DNA of 64,000 nt from Acinetobacter dispersus (lineage in GTDB: Bacteria; Pseudomonadota; Gammaproteobacteria; Pseudomonadales; Moraxellaceae). The notes below the pieces were generated by a model, which worked only from the letters and a program-made list of their open reading frames with translations, made no database searches and was not told the DNA's origin. Below are positions 35,645 through 46,476 of the stretch, piece by piece. Location: contig NZ_CP041970.1 of the NCBI RefSeq assembly GCF_009884975.1, positions 1,426,001 through 1,490,000 on the forward strand, written 5' to 3'. Every line of letters begins with the position of its first letter. Positions within the stretch are counted from its first letter, which is position 1. Position numbers and translations under genes: made by a program.

Positions 35645-37093
35645 TTAAGCAACGTAATCTATAGGAATGCCATCGACTTCTGAAACCAAGTTTTCAAAAG
35701 AGAAAATCTCATCCAGTTGCGCTTGAGTCAGCAGGCCACGCTCTAAAACTACCTCTTGAATAGTTTTATTTTCAGCAATACATTGTTTACCGATTTCATC
35801 ACACAATGCATGGCCCAAGAGTGGATCAAGCAGCGTAATAATCCCGACACTACGCATCACTGCATCATGGCAAGCTTGTTCATTTGCTTTGATGCCACGT
35901 ACACATTTTTCATCTAGGCTTTGAATTGCATGTGTAAGCAATTCAATTGATTCATTCAATGAAATTGCAATCACAGGTTCCATTACATTGAGTTGTAATT
36001 GCCCCGCTTCTGCCGCGAAGGTAATGGTTAAATCATTACCAATCACTTTAAATGCGATCTGATTGACCACTTCAGGAATCACAGGATTTACTTTTGCAGG
36101 CATAATTGAAGAACCAGCCTGTAATTCAGGTAACTGGATTTCGCCTAAACCTGTCCGTGGTCCTGAACTGAGCAACCGTAAGTCATTGCTAATTTTGGAG
36201 AGTTTGCATGCAAGGCGTTTTAATGTACTGGATAAAATGATGAATACACCACAGTCACTGGTTGCTTCAACATAATCTTCAGCACCGACCAGATTCAAAC
36301 CTGTAATCTCTTTTAAACAGGATACAGCTTTGATGGCATAACCTTTTGGTGTATTAACACCTGTGCCAATCGCTGTCGCACCCAAATTCACTTCAAGTAA
36401 CATTTCTCGTGTGCGCTTAATCAAACGCACATCTTCTTTTAATAAAGTCGCAAAAGCGTGAAATTCTTGCCCGAGCGTCATCGGCACAGCATCTTGCAAC
36501 TGAGTACGGCCCATCTTTAACACATAGCGGAATTCAATTGCTTTATTTTCAAATGAAGTAATCAACTTATCCATTTGCGTGAATAAAGCATCCAAAGAAC
36601 AGTAAGTTGATAGACGAATCGCTGTTGGATAGACATCATTGGTTGATTGCGACTTGTTAACATGATCATTTGGATGAATCACATCGTATTGACCTTTTTG
36701 ATGGCCTAATGATTCAAGTGCAATATTAGCAATCACTTCATTGGTATTCATATTAATTGAAGTACCTGCACCCCCCTGATAAATATCAATCGGGAATGAG
36801 TCTTGCCATTTTTCAGTTTCAGTAATTAAAACATCACAAGCATGTTGAATCGTCAGACTTTGAGTTTCAGTGAGTTTACCAAAACTTAAGTTCGCTTGAG
36901 CTGAAGCCTTCTTTACTTGTGCCAATGCACGAATAAAGTAGCCATTTTGTCCAACTTTTTGCGAAGAAATTTTAAAATTTTCAATGGCGCGCAATGTATG
37001 AATTCCATAATAACAATCAGCTGGAACTTCTTTCGCACCGAGCAAATCATGCTCTATTCTTATCGTTGCCGTTTGAACCGTTTCCACTTCCAT
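35645..37093 (-). CDS. aspA: Aspartate ammonia-lyase (aspartase)
   Basis: I start at 37093 ([21 protein letters not shown]) with GAGAGAA upstream, giving 482 residues. It converts aspartate to fumarate and ammonia in the cytoplasm. The signature [15 protein letters not shown] (near residue 325) contains the catalytic Ser of the fumarase/aspartase superfamily. [15 protein letters not shown] near the N-terminus and STNDVYPTA are also conserved. It is divergent from putP across a 473-base region. Confidence 0.95.
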   Translation of the reverse strand: MEVETVQTATIRIEHDLLGAKEVPADCYYGIHTLRAIENFKISSQKVGQNGYFIRALAQVKKASAQANLSFGKLTETQSLTIQHACDVLITETEKWQDSFPIDIYQGGAGTSINMNTNEVIANIALESLGHQKGQYDVIHPNDHVNKSQSTNDVYPTAIRLSTYCSLDALFTQMDKLITSFENKAIEFRYVLKMGRTQLQDAVPMTLGQEFHAFATLLKEDVRLIKRTREMLLEVNLGATAIGTGVNTPKGYAIKAVSCLKEITGLNLVGAEDYVEATSDCGVFIILSSTLKRLACKLSKISNDLRLLSSGPRTGLGEIQLPELQAGSSIMPAKVNPVIPEVVNQIAFKVIGNDLTITFAAEAGQLQLNVMEPVIAISLNESIELLTHAIQSLDEKCVRGIKANEQACHDAVMRSVGIITLLDPLLGHALCDEIGKQCIAENKTIQEVVLERGLLTQAQLDEIFSFENLVSEVDGIPIDYVA

Positions 37094-37566
37094 TTCTCTC
37101 AGACAATGCACCCTTATGGTGCAATGATCTAATATGAAATATTCCGACTAATTTTTCATTAGCAAAACTGCTTAACATTATATTTTTTTATAGTGGAATT
37201 TCTCTGGATTGTTGCCTTTGTAACATTATGTGTCGTTACTTTTGCTTAGTTTTTAACTTAATTACCTTAATCTACAGATGTACATTTTATAAATTGTAAC
37301 TCTCAAACACATTGTGATTTATTTTTAACCACTGAATTCTGTTTTTTTGATGAAAAAAAATCCTATTTTTTGAATTAAAAAATTAAGATTCATACACTTA
37401 TTTAAAGTTACATAAAACACACAATTATTACACACAAACATAACAGTATTTTAAAAAACATTTGTGCTTGAATCTGTGACCTTATCAATCCCAAGAATAG
37501 TAAATCATTTTTTTGGCTATTCAGGTGTGATTGCAAATTATGGATATGTAAGGACAGGCATCCATT
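37094..37566. other. Divergent promoter region aspA / putP
   Basis: AT-rich, with no frame on either strand. It must hold the promoters of both genes; I could not assign a single convincing -35/-10 pair. Confidence 0.4.
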
Positions 37567-39063
37567 ATGAATTTTTCTAATCCCACAGTTGTTGTATTCG
37601 TGGTATATATCCTGGCCATGCTTGGCATCGGTTTATACGCCTATTTTTCTACCAAAAACCTTGACGATTATATTCTTGGAGGCCGAAGTCTAGGCAGTTT
37701 TGTAACCGCTTTATCTGCGGGCGCATCAGACATGAGTGGTTGGTTACTCATGGGTTTACCTGGCGCAATTTACTTAACTGGCTTATCTGAATCGTGGATT
37801 GCCATCGGTTTAATTATTGGTGCATGGCTAAACTGGTATTTGGTCGCAGGACGTTTACGTGTACATACTGAAGTACAAAACAATGCCCTCACCTTACCAG
37901 ATTATTTTACTGGTCGTTTTGATGATCAGAAGAAAATCTTACGCGTCACATCTGCATTGATTATTCTTGTATTCTTTGCAATTTATTGTGCTTCTGGCAT
38001 GGTCGCTGGTGCACGTTTATTCGAAACATTATTCCAATTACCATATAGCACTGCCTTGTGGTTAGGTGCATTTGCGACGATTGGTTATGTGTGTATTGGT
38101 GGTTTCCTAGCAATTAGCTGGACCGATACTTTCCAAGCTGGCTTGATGATTTTTGCGTTATTACTTCTTCCTATCGTCACCTACATGTCTTTAGGCATTG
38201 GTATGGAAGAGTTTACTGCCGTAGTTGAATCTGTTCGCCCGCACGCTTTTGATTTTGCGACAAACTTAAGTGTTGTTGCGATTCTTTCAGCAGCAGCTTG
38301 GGGTCTAGGCTATTTTGGTCAACCACATATCCTTGTCCGCTTCATGGCAGCTGACTCAGTAAAATCAATTCCAGCAGCTCGCCGTATCGGTATGACATGG
38401 ATGATTTTATGTTTGGCAGGAGCAGTTGGTTCAGGCTTCATCGGTATTGCATATTTCCAAATGCATCCTGAGTTTGCAGCGGCAGTAACAGCTAATCCTG
38501 AAACTGTATTTATGGAACTCACCAAAATTTTATTCAACCCTTGGGTTGTTGGTGTGATCCTTGCTGCGATTCTATCTGCAGTCATGAGTACACTAAGCTG
38601 CCAGCTTCTGGTCTGTTCTAGTGCTTTGACAGAAGACTTGTACAAAGGCTTTATCCGCAAAAATGCATCGCAAAAAGAACTGGTTTGGATTGGACGTGCA
38701 ATGGTACTTGCTGTTGCAATGCTTGCCCTCTCTCTTGCTCAAAACCCAGAGAGTAAAGTTCTTGGCTTAGTTGCTTATGCTTGGGCTGGTTTTGGTGCGG
38801 CATTTGGTCCATTGATTATTCTTTCATTGTTCTGGAAACGTATGACGTTAAACGGCGCATTGGTGGGTATGGTTGTTGGTGCTTTGACGGTAATCCTATG
38901 GAAAAACTTCTTCGGTTACACAGGCATCTATGAAATTATTCCAGGCTTCGTTTTTGCCTTGATCAGCATCGTTGTGGTGAGCTTACTTGGTAAAGCACCA
39001 AATGCAGCTGTAACAAGTCGCTTCGAACAAGCTGATGAAATCTATGCGCGTGAAATGAAATAA
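37567..39063 (+). CDS. putP: Sodium/proline symporter
   Basis: 498 residues of the SSS family with about 13 membrane segments. Signature blocks are DDYILGGRSLGSFVTALSAGASDMSGWLLMGLPGA and FGQPHILVRFMAADSVKSI. It imports proline with sodium for catabolism by PutA. The Lrp gene is convergent, and putA follows divergently from it, making a proline-use module. Confidence 0.96.
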   Translation: MNFSNPTVVVFVVYILAMLGIGLYAYFSTKNLDDYILGGRSLGSFVTALSAGASDMSGWLLMGLPGAIYLTGLSESWIAIGLIIGAWLNWYLVAGRLRVHTEVQNNALTLPDYFTGRFDDQKKILRVTSALIILVFFAIYCASGMVAGARLFETLFQLPYSTALWLGAFATIGYVCIGGFLAISWTDTFQAGLMIFALLLLPIVTYMSLGIGMEEFTAVVESVRPHAFDFATNLSVVAILSAAAWGLGYFGQPHILVRFMAADSVKSIPAARRIGMTWMILCLAGAVGSGFIGIAYFQMHPEFAAAVTANPETVFMELTKILFNPWVVGVILAAILSAVMSTLSCQLLVCSSALTEDLYKGFIRKNASQKELVWIGRAMVLAVAMLALSLAQNPESKVLGLVAYAWAGFGAAFGPLIILSLFWKRMTLNGALVGMVVGALTVILWKNFFGYTGIYEIIPGFVFALISIVVVSLLGKAPNAAVTSRFEQADEIYAREMK

Positions 39064-39078
39064 TCCTGATAAAAATTT

Positions 39079-39105
39079 AAGGGGCTTTCAAGCCCCTTTT
39101 CTTTT
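39079..39105. terminator. Bidirectional intrinsic terminator
   Basis: AAGGGGCT, loop TTCA, AGCCCCTTTTCTTTT, between putP and the Lrp gene. Confidence 0.88.
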
Positions 39106-39107
39106 GC

Positions 39108-39599
39108 TTAAAATTTTGTTTTTGATTTAATTTTTATTTTAGAGCTGTCTTTCACCACCTGCATGACTGGGTAGCTTCGTGTTTCTTTCACACCCGGGAG
39201 CTGCCATAAAATTTGCCCCGCAATACGGCGAAATTCCTCCATGCCTGCACTCCGCAGTTTGATCAAGAAATCAAAGCCACCACTGACCATATGGCATTCC
39301 ACAATCTCAGGATATTGAGTCACCGCATCTATAAAATCATCCAATACGTGCGGTGTGGTCTTATCGAGCAACACTTCCACAAAGACCAAAAAACTGGCAT
39401 TAAGCTTATTTGGATTGAGTTTTGCCTCATATCCCAAGATAAATTCATCCTTGGTCAGCTTCTGCACGCGAGCCATCACCGCAGTCGGTGAAAGGTTCAC
39501 TAATTCCGCCAATTTACTATTAGAAATTCTCCCATCTGCTTGAAGAATATCCAGAATTTTCAGATCAGTTCGATCTAACGCATAAATAGGGCCATTCAA
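39108..39599 (-). CDS. Lrp/AsnC-family regulator, probable PutR
   Basis: 163 residues. Winged-helix N-terminal domain (LDRTDLKILDILQADGRISNSKLAELVNLSPTAVMARVQKL, residues 8-48) and C-terminal RAM effector domain (MVSGGFDFLIKLRSAGMEEF). It is divergent from putA across 120 bases and convergent with putP. This is the arrangement of proline-responsive Lrp activators (PutR or BkdR style). The PutA here lacks its own DNA-binding domain, so a separate regulator is expected. The proline link is inferred from context. Confidence 0.88.
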   Translation of the reverse strand: MNGPIYALDRTDLKILDILQADGRISNSKLAELVNLSPTAVMARVQKLTKDEFILGYEAKLNPNKLNASFLVFVEVLLDKTTPHVLDDFIDAVTQYPEIVECHMVSGGFDFLIKLRSAGMEEFRRIAGQILWQLPGVKETRSYPVMQVVKDSSKIKIKSKTKF

Positions 39600-39719
39600 C
39601 TGAATTTTCCTCTAAAAAATAAGTAAATTATAGTGAGTTACTCGGGATTCATTCTGTAATCATAAATTATCTAAACCTCTCTACTCAATATGTTCTAGAG
39701 ATTGTTATTGGAATTTAGT

Positions 39720-42700
39720 ATGAATACATTGGATACTCCCGCACAAATGGAAACAGCTCACATCGACGGTTATATTACCGAATTTAAAGAAAAAAGTGAG
39801 TTTGAGCAACGCATTAATACAGCTTGGCGACGTGCTGAGCCTGAAGCAGTCGCTGTACTTGCTGAAGCAGCAAGCATTTCTCCTGATCTTGACGATAAAA
39901 TTTATGAACTTGCATTTAGCCTAGCGCATAATTTACGTGAACGTAAAAGCTCGGCTGGTAAAGCGGGTATTGTTCAAGGTCTTCTACAAGAATTCTCACT
40001 TTCTTCACAAGAAGGTGTAGCGTTGATGTGTTTGGCAGAAGCTTTGCTTCGTATTCCAGATACAGCAACTCGTGATTTATTGATCCGCGACAAAATCAAC
40101 CAAGGTAACTGGAAAGATCACGTCGGTCAAAGCAACCTGATGTTCGTAAATGCTGCTGCATGGGGTTTAATGTTAACTGGCAAGTTAATGGAAACACCGA
40201 AGCAAACCAGCTTATCAAGCGTACTAACAGGTCTTTTAGCACGTAGTGGTCGCGGTATCATCCGTAAAGCGGTCGACGTTGCAATGCGTATGATGGGTGA
40301 GCAATTCGTTACGGGTGAAACCATCGAAGAAGCACTTGAACATGCTAAACCGTTCGAACACAAAGGTTTCCGCTACTCATACGACATGTTGGGTGAAGCA
40401 GCGTTAACTGAACATGATGCTGAGCGTTACTATAACGACTACACTCAAGCGATCCATGCCATTGGTAAAGCATCAAATGGTCGTGGCGTTTATGATGGCC
40501 CTGGTATCTCAATCAAGCTTTCTGCTTTACACCCACGCTACCAACGTGCACAAATTGCACGTGTTCATCACGAACTTTATAACAAAGTCTTCGAACTTGC
40601 GTGCTTGGCAAAACAATACAACATCGGTTTAAACATCGATGCTGAAGAATCTGAACGTTTAGAAATTTCCCTCGAATTGCTTGAGCGTTTATGTTTTGAA
40701 CCTAAGCTTGCTGATTGGAAAGGCATTGGTTTCGTTATTCAGGCTTATCAAAAGCGTTGTTTCTACGTTGTTGATTACATCGTTGACCTTGCAAAACGCA
40801 GTAACAAGCGCCTGATGATCCGTTTGGTGAAAGGTGCATACTGGGACAGCGAAATCAAGAAAGCGCAAATTGATGGTATGACGGATTACCCTGTGTTTAC
40901 CCGCAAAGTACACACTGATTTGTCATACATTGCTTGTGCGAAAAAATTACTTGCTGCACCAGATCAAGTCTATCCGCAATTTGCGACACACAATGCGCAA
41001 TCACTTGCAACGATCTATACCTTGGCTGACCCAAGCAAATACTATCCTGGTCAATACGAATTCCAATGCTTGCACGGTATGGGCGAACCATTGTACGAAC
41101 AAGTGGTGGGTTCAAAAGAAGATGGCAAATTAGGTGTTCCATGTCGTGTTTACGCACCTGTTGGTAACCATGAAACTTTATTGGCTTATTTAGTTCGTCG
41201 TTTACTTGAAAATGGTGCAAACACCTCATTCGTAAACCGTATTGCTGATAAGACTTTAAAAGTTGAAGACTTGATTCAGTCTCCAATCAAAGATATTCAA
41301 ACTTCTGCGAAAGATGAAGGTCAGCTTGGCTTAAAACACCCTGCGATTCCACTTCCGCATGATCTTTACCCATTACGTCCAAATTCAAATGGCTTTGATC
41401 TCAATAACGATCAACCATTAACAGACTTAGATGCAACTGCACAAAAACTTCGTACTCACGTATGGAAAAGTGCACCGCTACTTGGATTTGAATCAACAGT
41501 TCACGATCAAAGCAATGCGATTGCAATTACAAACCCAGCACAAAACAGCGAAGTTGTTGGTCATGTCAATGAAGCAACCAGTGCAGATGTACAACTGGCA
41601 CTTGAAGCAGCAGTACAAGCACAACAAAGCTGGGCAGTTACTGATAAAGCAGAACGTTCAGCTTGCTTAAAACGCGCTGCAGATTTGATGGAATCTCGCA
41701 TTCAAGAGTTGATGGTATTGCTTTGCCGTGAAAGTGGTAAAACCTATGCCAATGCCATTGCAGAAGTTCGTGAAGCAGTCGATTTCTTGCGTTATTACGC
41801 GACACAAATCGAAAACTTGCCTGCAAATGCAGAAGTAAAACCACTGGGTACCGTATTGTGTATTAGCCCATGGAACTTCCCACTTGCGATTTTCTCTGGT
41901 CAGATTGCAGCAGCATTGGTGAGTGGTAACTGTGTTATTGCCAAACCTGCTGAACAAACACCTTTAATTGCAGCTCAAGCAGTTCAAATGCTTTGGGAAG
42001 CTGGCGTGCCACACGGCGTTGTTCAACTTCTTCCAGGTCGCGGTGAAACAGTTGGTGCGCAATTGAGCCAAGACGATCGCGTTCAAGGCATCATGTTCAC
42101 TGGTTCGACTGAAGTTGCAAAAATTTTGCAAAAGACTGTCGCAAAACGCTTGTCTCCAAATGGTCAACCAATTCCGCTAATCGCGGAAACGGGTGGTCAA
42201 AATGCAATGATCGTAGATTCATCTGCGCTTACTGAACAAGTCGTTCTCGATGTCGTCAGTTCTGCATTTGACAGTGCGGGTCAACGTTGTTCTGCACTTC
42301 GTATCTTATGTGTGCAAGAAGACAGCGCCGCAACAGTCATCAAAATGTTGAAAGGTGCAATGCAACAGTTGATCGTAGGCAACCCTGCAATCTTAAAAAC
42401 TGACATTGGTCCAGTGATTGATACTGAAGCAAAACAAACCATCGATACGCATATTCAAAAAATGAAATCTAAGGGCTACCCTGTTCATCAATTGATGTTT
42501 AACGATGCAGTAAGCCAGCAAGCGCTTGCACAAGGTACATTTGTTCCACCAACAGCGATTGAATTGCCAAACCTTGACGATCTAGAACGTGAAGTCTTTG
42601 GTCCTGTATTGCACATCATCACTTATAAATATGGTGAGCTTGAGCAATTGATCGACCGTATCAATGCCAAAGGCTATGGCTTAACCATGGGTCTACACAC

Positions 42701-43481
42701 ACGTATTGATGAAACCATTAATACAGTGATCCAACGTGCTGAGGTAGGTAACTTATATATCAACCGCAACATCGTTGGTGCAGTTGTAGGCGTGCAACCA
42801 TTTGGTGGTGAAGGCTTATCAGGTACTGGTCCTAAAGCGGGTGGTCCGCTTTATATGTACCGTTTGATGGAGCATTGTTCAGAGAAAGTATTGGCAACCC
42901 CATTTGCGGTGAAAGCTGAAATCTCTCAGTTTGATGCAGTTTCAAATGTTGCTTATCAAAGCTTATTGGCTTGGGCAAACCAAAACATGCCTCAAGCAAT
43001 TACGGCGATTCCAGCATTTGGTGTAGGCAAGTTCTACGAGTTGCAAGGCCCTACAGGTGAAAGCAACCAATACATTATCTTGCCTCGTCACCGTGTGCTT
43101 TCGATTGCGAATGATGAAGCAAGCCAGCTTCAACAATTACTTGCGATTTTCTCCGTCAGCAGTACTGCGGCTGTGTTGAAAGACAATGCGTTCTTAGTAA
43201 AACACAAAGCGTCTTTACCAAAAGATGTCTTAGATGCAATCACTGTGATTTCAAGTGTTGAAAAAGATGCGTTTGATGCAGTACTTCATCATGGTTCTGT
43301 TGAACAGTTGCAAGACTTGCAAACTAAAGTTGCGAATCGTTCAGGCGCAATTGTCGGGATTACCCAGTTACAAGCAAATGAACAAATTCCTTTAGAACGC
43401 CTAGTCATTGAACGAGCAATTAGCGTAAACACTGCAGCAGCAGGTGGTAATGCGAGTTTAATGACTTTATCTGAAGACTAA
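39720..43481 (+). CDS. putA: Trifunctional-type proline utilisation protein (PRODH plus P5C dehydrogenase)
   Basis: 1253 residues from the ATG at 39720. There is no ribbon-helix-helix at the N-terminus, so this PutA should not repress its own operon. The FAD-dependent proline dehydrogenase barrel spans about 200-510 (YDGPGISIKLSALHPRYQ, MIRLVKGAYWDSEIK). The NAD-dependent glutamate-semialdehyde dehydrogenase spans about 590-1050, with catalytic Cys near 857 in SAGQRCSALR and FGGEGLSGTGPKAGGP. It turns proline to glutamate with channelling. A short C-terminal domain follows. Confidence 0.97.
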   Translation: MNTLDTPAQMETAHIDGYITEFKEKSEFEQRINTAWRRAEPEAVAVLAEAASISPDLDDKIYELAFSLAHNLRERKSSAGKAGIVQGLLQEFSLSSQEGVALMCLAEALLRIPDTATRDLLIRDKINQGNWKDHVGQSNLMFVNAAAWGLMLTGKLMETPKQTSLSSVLTGLLARSGRGIIRKAVDVAMRMMGEQFVTGETIEEALEHAKPFEHKGFRYSYDMLGEAALTEHDAERYYNDYTQAIHAIGKASNGRGVYDGPGISIKLSALHPRYQRAQIARVHHELYNKVFELACLAKQYNIGLNIDAEESERLEISLELLERLCFEPKLADWKGIGFVIQAYQKRCFYVVDYIVDLAKRSNKRLMIRLVKGAYWDSEIKKAQIDGMTDYPVFTRKVHTDLSYIACAKKLLAAPDQVYPQFATHNAQSLATIYTLADPSKYYPGQYEFQCLHGMGEPLYEQVVGSKEDGKLGVPCRVYAPVGNHETLLAYLVRRLLENGANTSFVNRIADKTLKVEDLIQSPIKDIQTSAKDEGQLGLKHPAIPLPHDLYPLRPNSNGFDLNNDQPLTDLDATAQKLRTHVWKSAPLLGFESTVHDQSNAIAITNPAQNSEVVGHVNEATSADVQLALEAAVQAQQSWAVTDKAERSACLKRAADLMESRIQELMVLLCRESGKTYANAIAEVREAVDFLRYYATQIENLPANAEVKPLGTVLCISPWNFPLAIFSGQIAAALVSGNCVIAKPAEQTPLIAAQAVQMLWEAGVPHGVVQLLPGRGETVGAQLSQDDRVQGIMFTGSTEVAKILQKTVAKRLSPNGQPIPLIAETGGQNAMIVDSSALTEQVVLDVVSSAFDSAGQRCSALRILCVQEDSAATVIKMLKGAMQQLIVGNPAILKTDIGPVIDTEAKQTIDTHIQKMKSKGYPVHQLMFNDAVSQQALAQGTFVPPTAIELPNLDDLEREVFGPVLHIITYKYGELEQLIDRINAKGYGLTMGLHTRIDETINTVIQRAEVGNLYINRNIVGAVVGVQPFGGEGLSGTGPKAGGPLYMYRLMEHCSEKVLATPFAVKAEISQFDAVSNVAYQSLLAWANQNMPQAITAIPAFGVGKFYELQGPTGESNQYIILPRHRVLSIANDEASQLQQLLAIFSVSSTAAVLKDNAFLVKHKASLPKDVLDAITVISSVEKDAFDAVLHHGSVEQLQDLQTKVANRSGAIVGITQLQANEQIPLERLVIERAISVNTAAAGGNASLMTLSED

Positions 43482-43503
43482 TTTTCAGTCTTCTATCTCC
43501 TAG

Positions 43504-43536
43504 CCCGAATCATGTTTACATGGTTCGGGTTTTTTA
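43504..43536 (+). terminator. Intrinsic terminator after putA
   Basis: CCCGAATCATG / CATGGTTCGGG stem with T run. Confidence 0.9.
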
Positions 43537-43543
43537 TTATGCA

Positions 43544-43978
43544 CTAAAGAATTTCTTTATAATTCTGCTTACCGCATTCATATGGAGTATTAGCAGCTTT
43601 ATCAATCATGTCCTGAAATGGTTGTATTTCTTTTTCAAGCTCTTTTTCCAAATCACTCATAGAAGTTACTTCGGGAAAAATCAATTTAGCCTGATCAAAA
43701 TTATCCGTTAAAATCTTCTTTAATTTATTGTTGGATTCAACGAGTTTACAAATAGAATTAGCAAACTTTAGCTCTTCATAAAAAGTAAATTTTCTATCTT
43801 CCTCAACACCAACAAGTTCATAAAGCTCTTGCTCAACTTGCTTATAATATTTAAGTTCTCGTTGAAAATTATCGATGAAATTCTGATCTGCTTTAATAAT
43901 ATTAGAATCAAGAAGAAGTAAACATAAAAGAAATACTCTCAAGCCCTGTAGTCGCAAAGAAATTCGTTTTCTAAACAT
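43544..43978 (-). CDS. Exported small helical protein, Cys...TPYxC family (copy 2)
   Basis: 144 residues with an N-terminal basic and hydrophobic signal stretch (to about IIKA-DQ). The mature chain is helical, with Cys in NSICKLVESNNKLKKIL and TPYECGKQ near the end. It matches the 30377 protein in order and spacing of both cysteine segments. The ribosome binding site is not clear. It is probably periplasmic. The function is unknown. Confidence 0.6.
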   Translation of the reverse strand: MFRKRISLRLQGLRVFLLCLLLLDSNIIKADQNFIDNFQRELKYYKQVEQELYELVGVEEDRKFTFYEELKFANSICKLVESNNKLKKILTDNFDQAKLIFPEVTSMSDLEKELEKEIQPFQDMIDKAANTPYECGKQNYKEIL

Positions 43979-44126
43979 AATAATTTCTATTTAATAAAAT
44001 CTAATACTTTACCTCAATACACCTAATAAAAATTATATTTAATAAATGAAACTCTCAATTTCCTGCACCTGATTGCGCTTTTTTGATACCATTCCCGTTT
44101 AGATTTCACCTGTAGTTTTCTTTTTT

Positions 44127-45212
44127 ATGACCGCATCTTACCAACAGCAACTTCAAGAGAAAGTTGAACGTATTACCACACAGTTTGCATCGTTCAATCC
44201 ACCAGCTTTAGAAGTGTTTCAATCGCCTGACCAACATTTCCGTATGCGTGCCGAATTCCGTCTCTGGCATACCGAAGATGATTTGTTCTATGCCATGTTT
44301 GAACGTGCTGAAGATGGTAAACAAAAAGAAGTTATCCGCGTGGATGCGTTTCCGATTGCAGATCAAAGCATCAATGATTTGATGCCACGTCTATTAGATG
44401 AATTAAAAGCAGTTCCTATTTTATCGCAACGTGTTTTTGAAGCAGACTTTCTCTCAACCTTAAGTGGAGAGATGTTGGTCACCCTGATTTACCACCGTAA
44501 ATTAGATGCTGAATGGGAAACAGCGGCTAAAGCCTTAGCTGAAAAACTGAATATTAAAATCATGGGCCGTAGCCGTGGCCAGAAAGTGATTATTGGCGAT
44601 GACTATGTGGTTGAACAACTTAATGTTCACGGTCGCACCTTTAAATATAAACAAATTGAAAGTAGTTTTACCCAGCCGAATGCGCAAGTGTGTCAACATA
44701 TGTTGGAATGGGCTTGTGATGCTGTACAGAAGTCCGAAAAAGACCTTTTAGAATTATATTGTGGTAATGGTAACTTTACCTTACCACTCTCGTTGAAATT
44801 CAAACGTGTACTCGCAACTGAACTGGCTAAGTCTTCAGTCTACGCGGCGCAATGGAACATTGAGCAAAACCAGATTGAGAATATTCAAGTGGCGCGTTTA
44901 TCTGCCGAAGAGTTTACTCAGGCTTATCAAGGTGAACGTGAATTCCGACGTTTACAAGAAGCTGAAATCGACATGCAAAGCTACGACTTTGACACGGTTT
45001 TTGTTGATCCACCACGTGCAGGCATCGATGATGAAACGCTCAAACTATTACAAGGTTTTGAACGTATTCTCTATATTTCATGTAACCCAGATACCTTGCA
45101 TGACAACTTAAAAACACTTAGCCAAACCCATCGAATTGTGAAGTTTGCCATGTTCGATCAATTCCCTTTTACCCATCATGTGGAATCAGGTGTTTTGCTT
45201 GAAAAGATTTAA
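44127..45212 (+). CDS. trmA: tRNA (uracil-5-)-methyltransferase
   Basis: 361 residues, TrmA size. It methylates U54 of the T loop of tRNA with S-adenosylmethionine. Visible are [10 protein letters not shown] near the N-terminus, the SAM-binding [22 protein letters not shown], and the catalytic Cys in ISCNPDTL. The catalytic base Glu lies in the C-terminal [12 protein letters not shown]. There is no good ribosome binding site before the ATG. It is a single gene followed by a terminator. Confidence 0.96.
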   Translation: MTASYQQQLQEKVERITTQFASFNPPALEVFQSPDQHFRMRAEFRLWHTEDDLFYAMFERAEDGKQKEVIRVDAFPIADQSINDLMPRLLDELKAVPILSQRVFEADFLSTLSGEMLVTLIYHRKLDAEWETAAKALAEKLNIKIMGRSRGQKVIIGDDYVVEQLNVHGRTFKYKQIESSFTQPNAQVCQHMLEWACDAVQKSEKDLLELYCGNGNFTLPLSLKFKRVLATELAKSSVYAAQWNIEQNQIENIQVARLSAEEFTQAYQGEREFRRLQEAEIDMQSYDFDTVFVDPPRAGIDDETLKLLQGFERILYISCNPDTLHDNLKTLSQTHRIVKFAMFDQFPFTHHVESGVLLEKI

Positions 45213-45241
45213 ACAAATTATTTCAACGTAACAGTAATTTA

Positions 45242-45270
45242 TAAAGGGTTCGAGTAACCCTTTATTTTTA
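45242..45270 (+). terminator. Intrinsic terminator after trmA
   Basis: TAAAGGGTT / AACCCTTTATTTTTA stem with T-rich tail, 30 bases past the stop codon. Confidence 0.85.
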
Positions 45271-45461
45271 TTCGAAGTATATTTATAAAAAAATGATATT
45301 TTTCAAAGGTCAAGTCATTCAAATGTCATAATTTCGTTAAACTTTAAAAGACTCATCGAAAAAATTGAAGTTTAACTGCTGCTTTTATCACTTAAGCTGA
45401 CTTGTATTTTATTTTAAAGCGGCTATATTTCGACCTATGTTAGGTTGTATATGAAGGCTCT

Positions 45462-45689
45462 ATGAGTTTTTGGCAAAAACTGTTCAATGCAGATGAACAA
45501 TATAACGAACACAAGAACCAAACTTCTTGCGTTGAAAATGATTGTTCATGCAAAACCAATGAACAACTGTTGGATGCTTTAGTGAAAGCAACAGATGAAG
45601 ATGTCATTAAAGGCATCAAGAAAGTACTGATTTCTCGAGGCTACAGCCGCAAAGAATTACTTGCGATGATCAAGCCGCCGATCCAATAA
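45462..45689 (+). CDS. Small cysteine-containing protein, unknown
   Basis: 75 residues. A short N-terminal cluster of cysteines (SCVENDCSC, near residues 22-30) is followed by a helical part (LLDALVKATDEDVIKGIKKVLISRGYSRKELLAMIKPP). The cysteines could bind a metal or iron. No family is recognised. It is cytoplasmic by the look of it. Confidence 0.65.
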   Translation: MSFWQKLFNADEQYNEHKNQTSCVENDCSCKTNEQLLDALVKATDEDVIKGIKKVLISRGYSRKELLAMIKPPIQ

Positions 45690-45695
45690 AAATAA

Positions 45696-45731
45696 GACCC
45701 CCTAATCTCTTTCTATCAAGAGATTAGGGTC
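45696..45731. terminator. Bidirectional intrinsic terminator
   Basis: A stem of GACCC and CTAATCTCTT with AAGAGATTAGGGTC, 14-15 bp with a bulged base, between the convergent 45462 and 45739 genes. Confidence 0.8.
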
Positions 45732-45738
45732 ATTAGTA

Positions 45739-46476
45739 TTACATGCATTTCTCTCTATTCACTTCTGCAACGATTGGCCCTAAATTAAAAGTTTTATCAT
45801 GGCGTTTGGTTTGTGCTGAATATACACTGGAAATCGAGCCATCTAAATACAATGCATTGTCTATTTTCAACTGCTGCTTAAAAAACAGGGCAAATTGATA
45901 AAAACTGACGCGTTGCTGTGAAATCACAAAATATAACTGATTTCCTTTAATACCCACCCCATTTCTAATTTTTAATGAATTCGAGTCAGCAATAAACTGG
46001 CTGTTGATTTTCCCGTGATAGACCAACATTGGCCCTGACTGTGTTGCAAATTTTGCTTTAAATTGATCATGCTTATAATCAGCAGTGCTTTTAATCACAG
46101 CCTGTTGGTCATTCCAAGCAACCACACCATTAGGCTGCATAAAGAAATTACCAAAGCCCTTCGCGACATTAAGCTTAGCCAACTCCTTGCCATTTTCGAT
46201 ATACAAACCTACGGGTTGAAAATCTGCATGATACATTCCTGCATTCATTGCAAAATTAAGCTCCTCACAAGCAGGTAGCGCTTTTTGGATAGCTGCAAAC
46301 TTCTGATAATAACGATTGCTCTGAGGTTGCTTTAAAAATAGTTGCAACTGATTTAGATGCTCAACTTTAATCACATCATATTTTTGTTGATTCAATTGCA
46401 AGGTTTCATGCTGCATCGCATGTACAGGTGAACTCGCTAAAAATGCAAACGATAGGAAAAACCATTTTTTCATCAT
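45739..46476 (-). CDS. Exported phosphodiester glycosidase family protein (DUF2233/NAGPA)
   Basis: 245 residues with a signal peptide (to about VHA-MQ). Family motifs are NAGMYHADFQPVGLYIENGK, ATQSGPMLVYHGKIN, RNGVGIKGNQLYFVIS and YLDGSISSVYS, matching the phosphodiester glycosidase fold (YigE-like). It probably hydrolyses a sugar phosphodiester in the periplasm; the substrate is unknown. A terminator is shared with the opposing gene. Confidence 0.85.
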   Translation of the reverse strand: MMKKWFFLSFAFLASSPVHAMQHETLQLNQQKYDVIKVEHLNQLQLFLKQPQSNRYYQKFAAIQKALPACEELNFAMNAGMYHADFQPVGLYIENGKELAKLNVAKGFGNFFMQPNGVVAWNDQQAVIKSTADYKHDQFKAKFATQSGPMLVYHGKINSQFIADSNSLKIRNGVGIKGNQLYFVISQQRVSFYQFALFFKQQLKIDNALYLDGSISSVYSAQTKRHDKTFNLGPIVAEVNREKCM

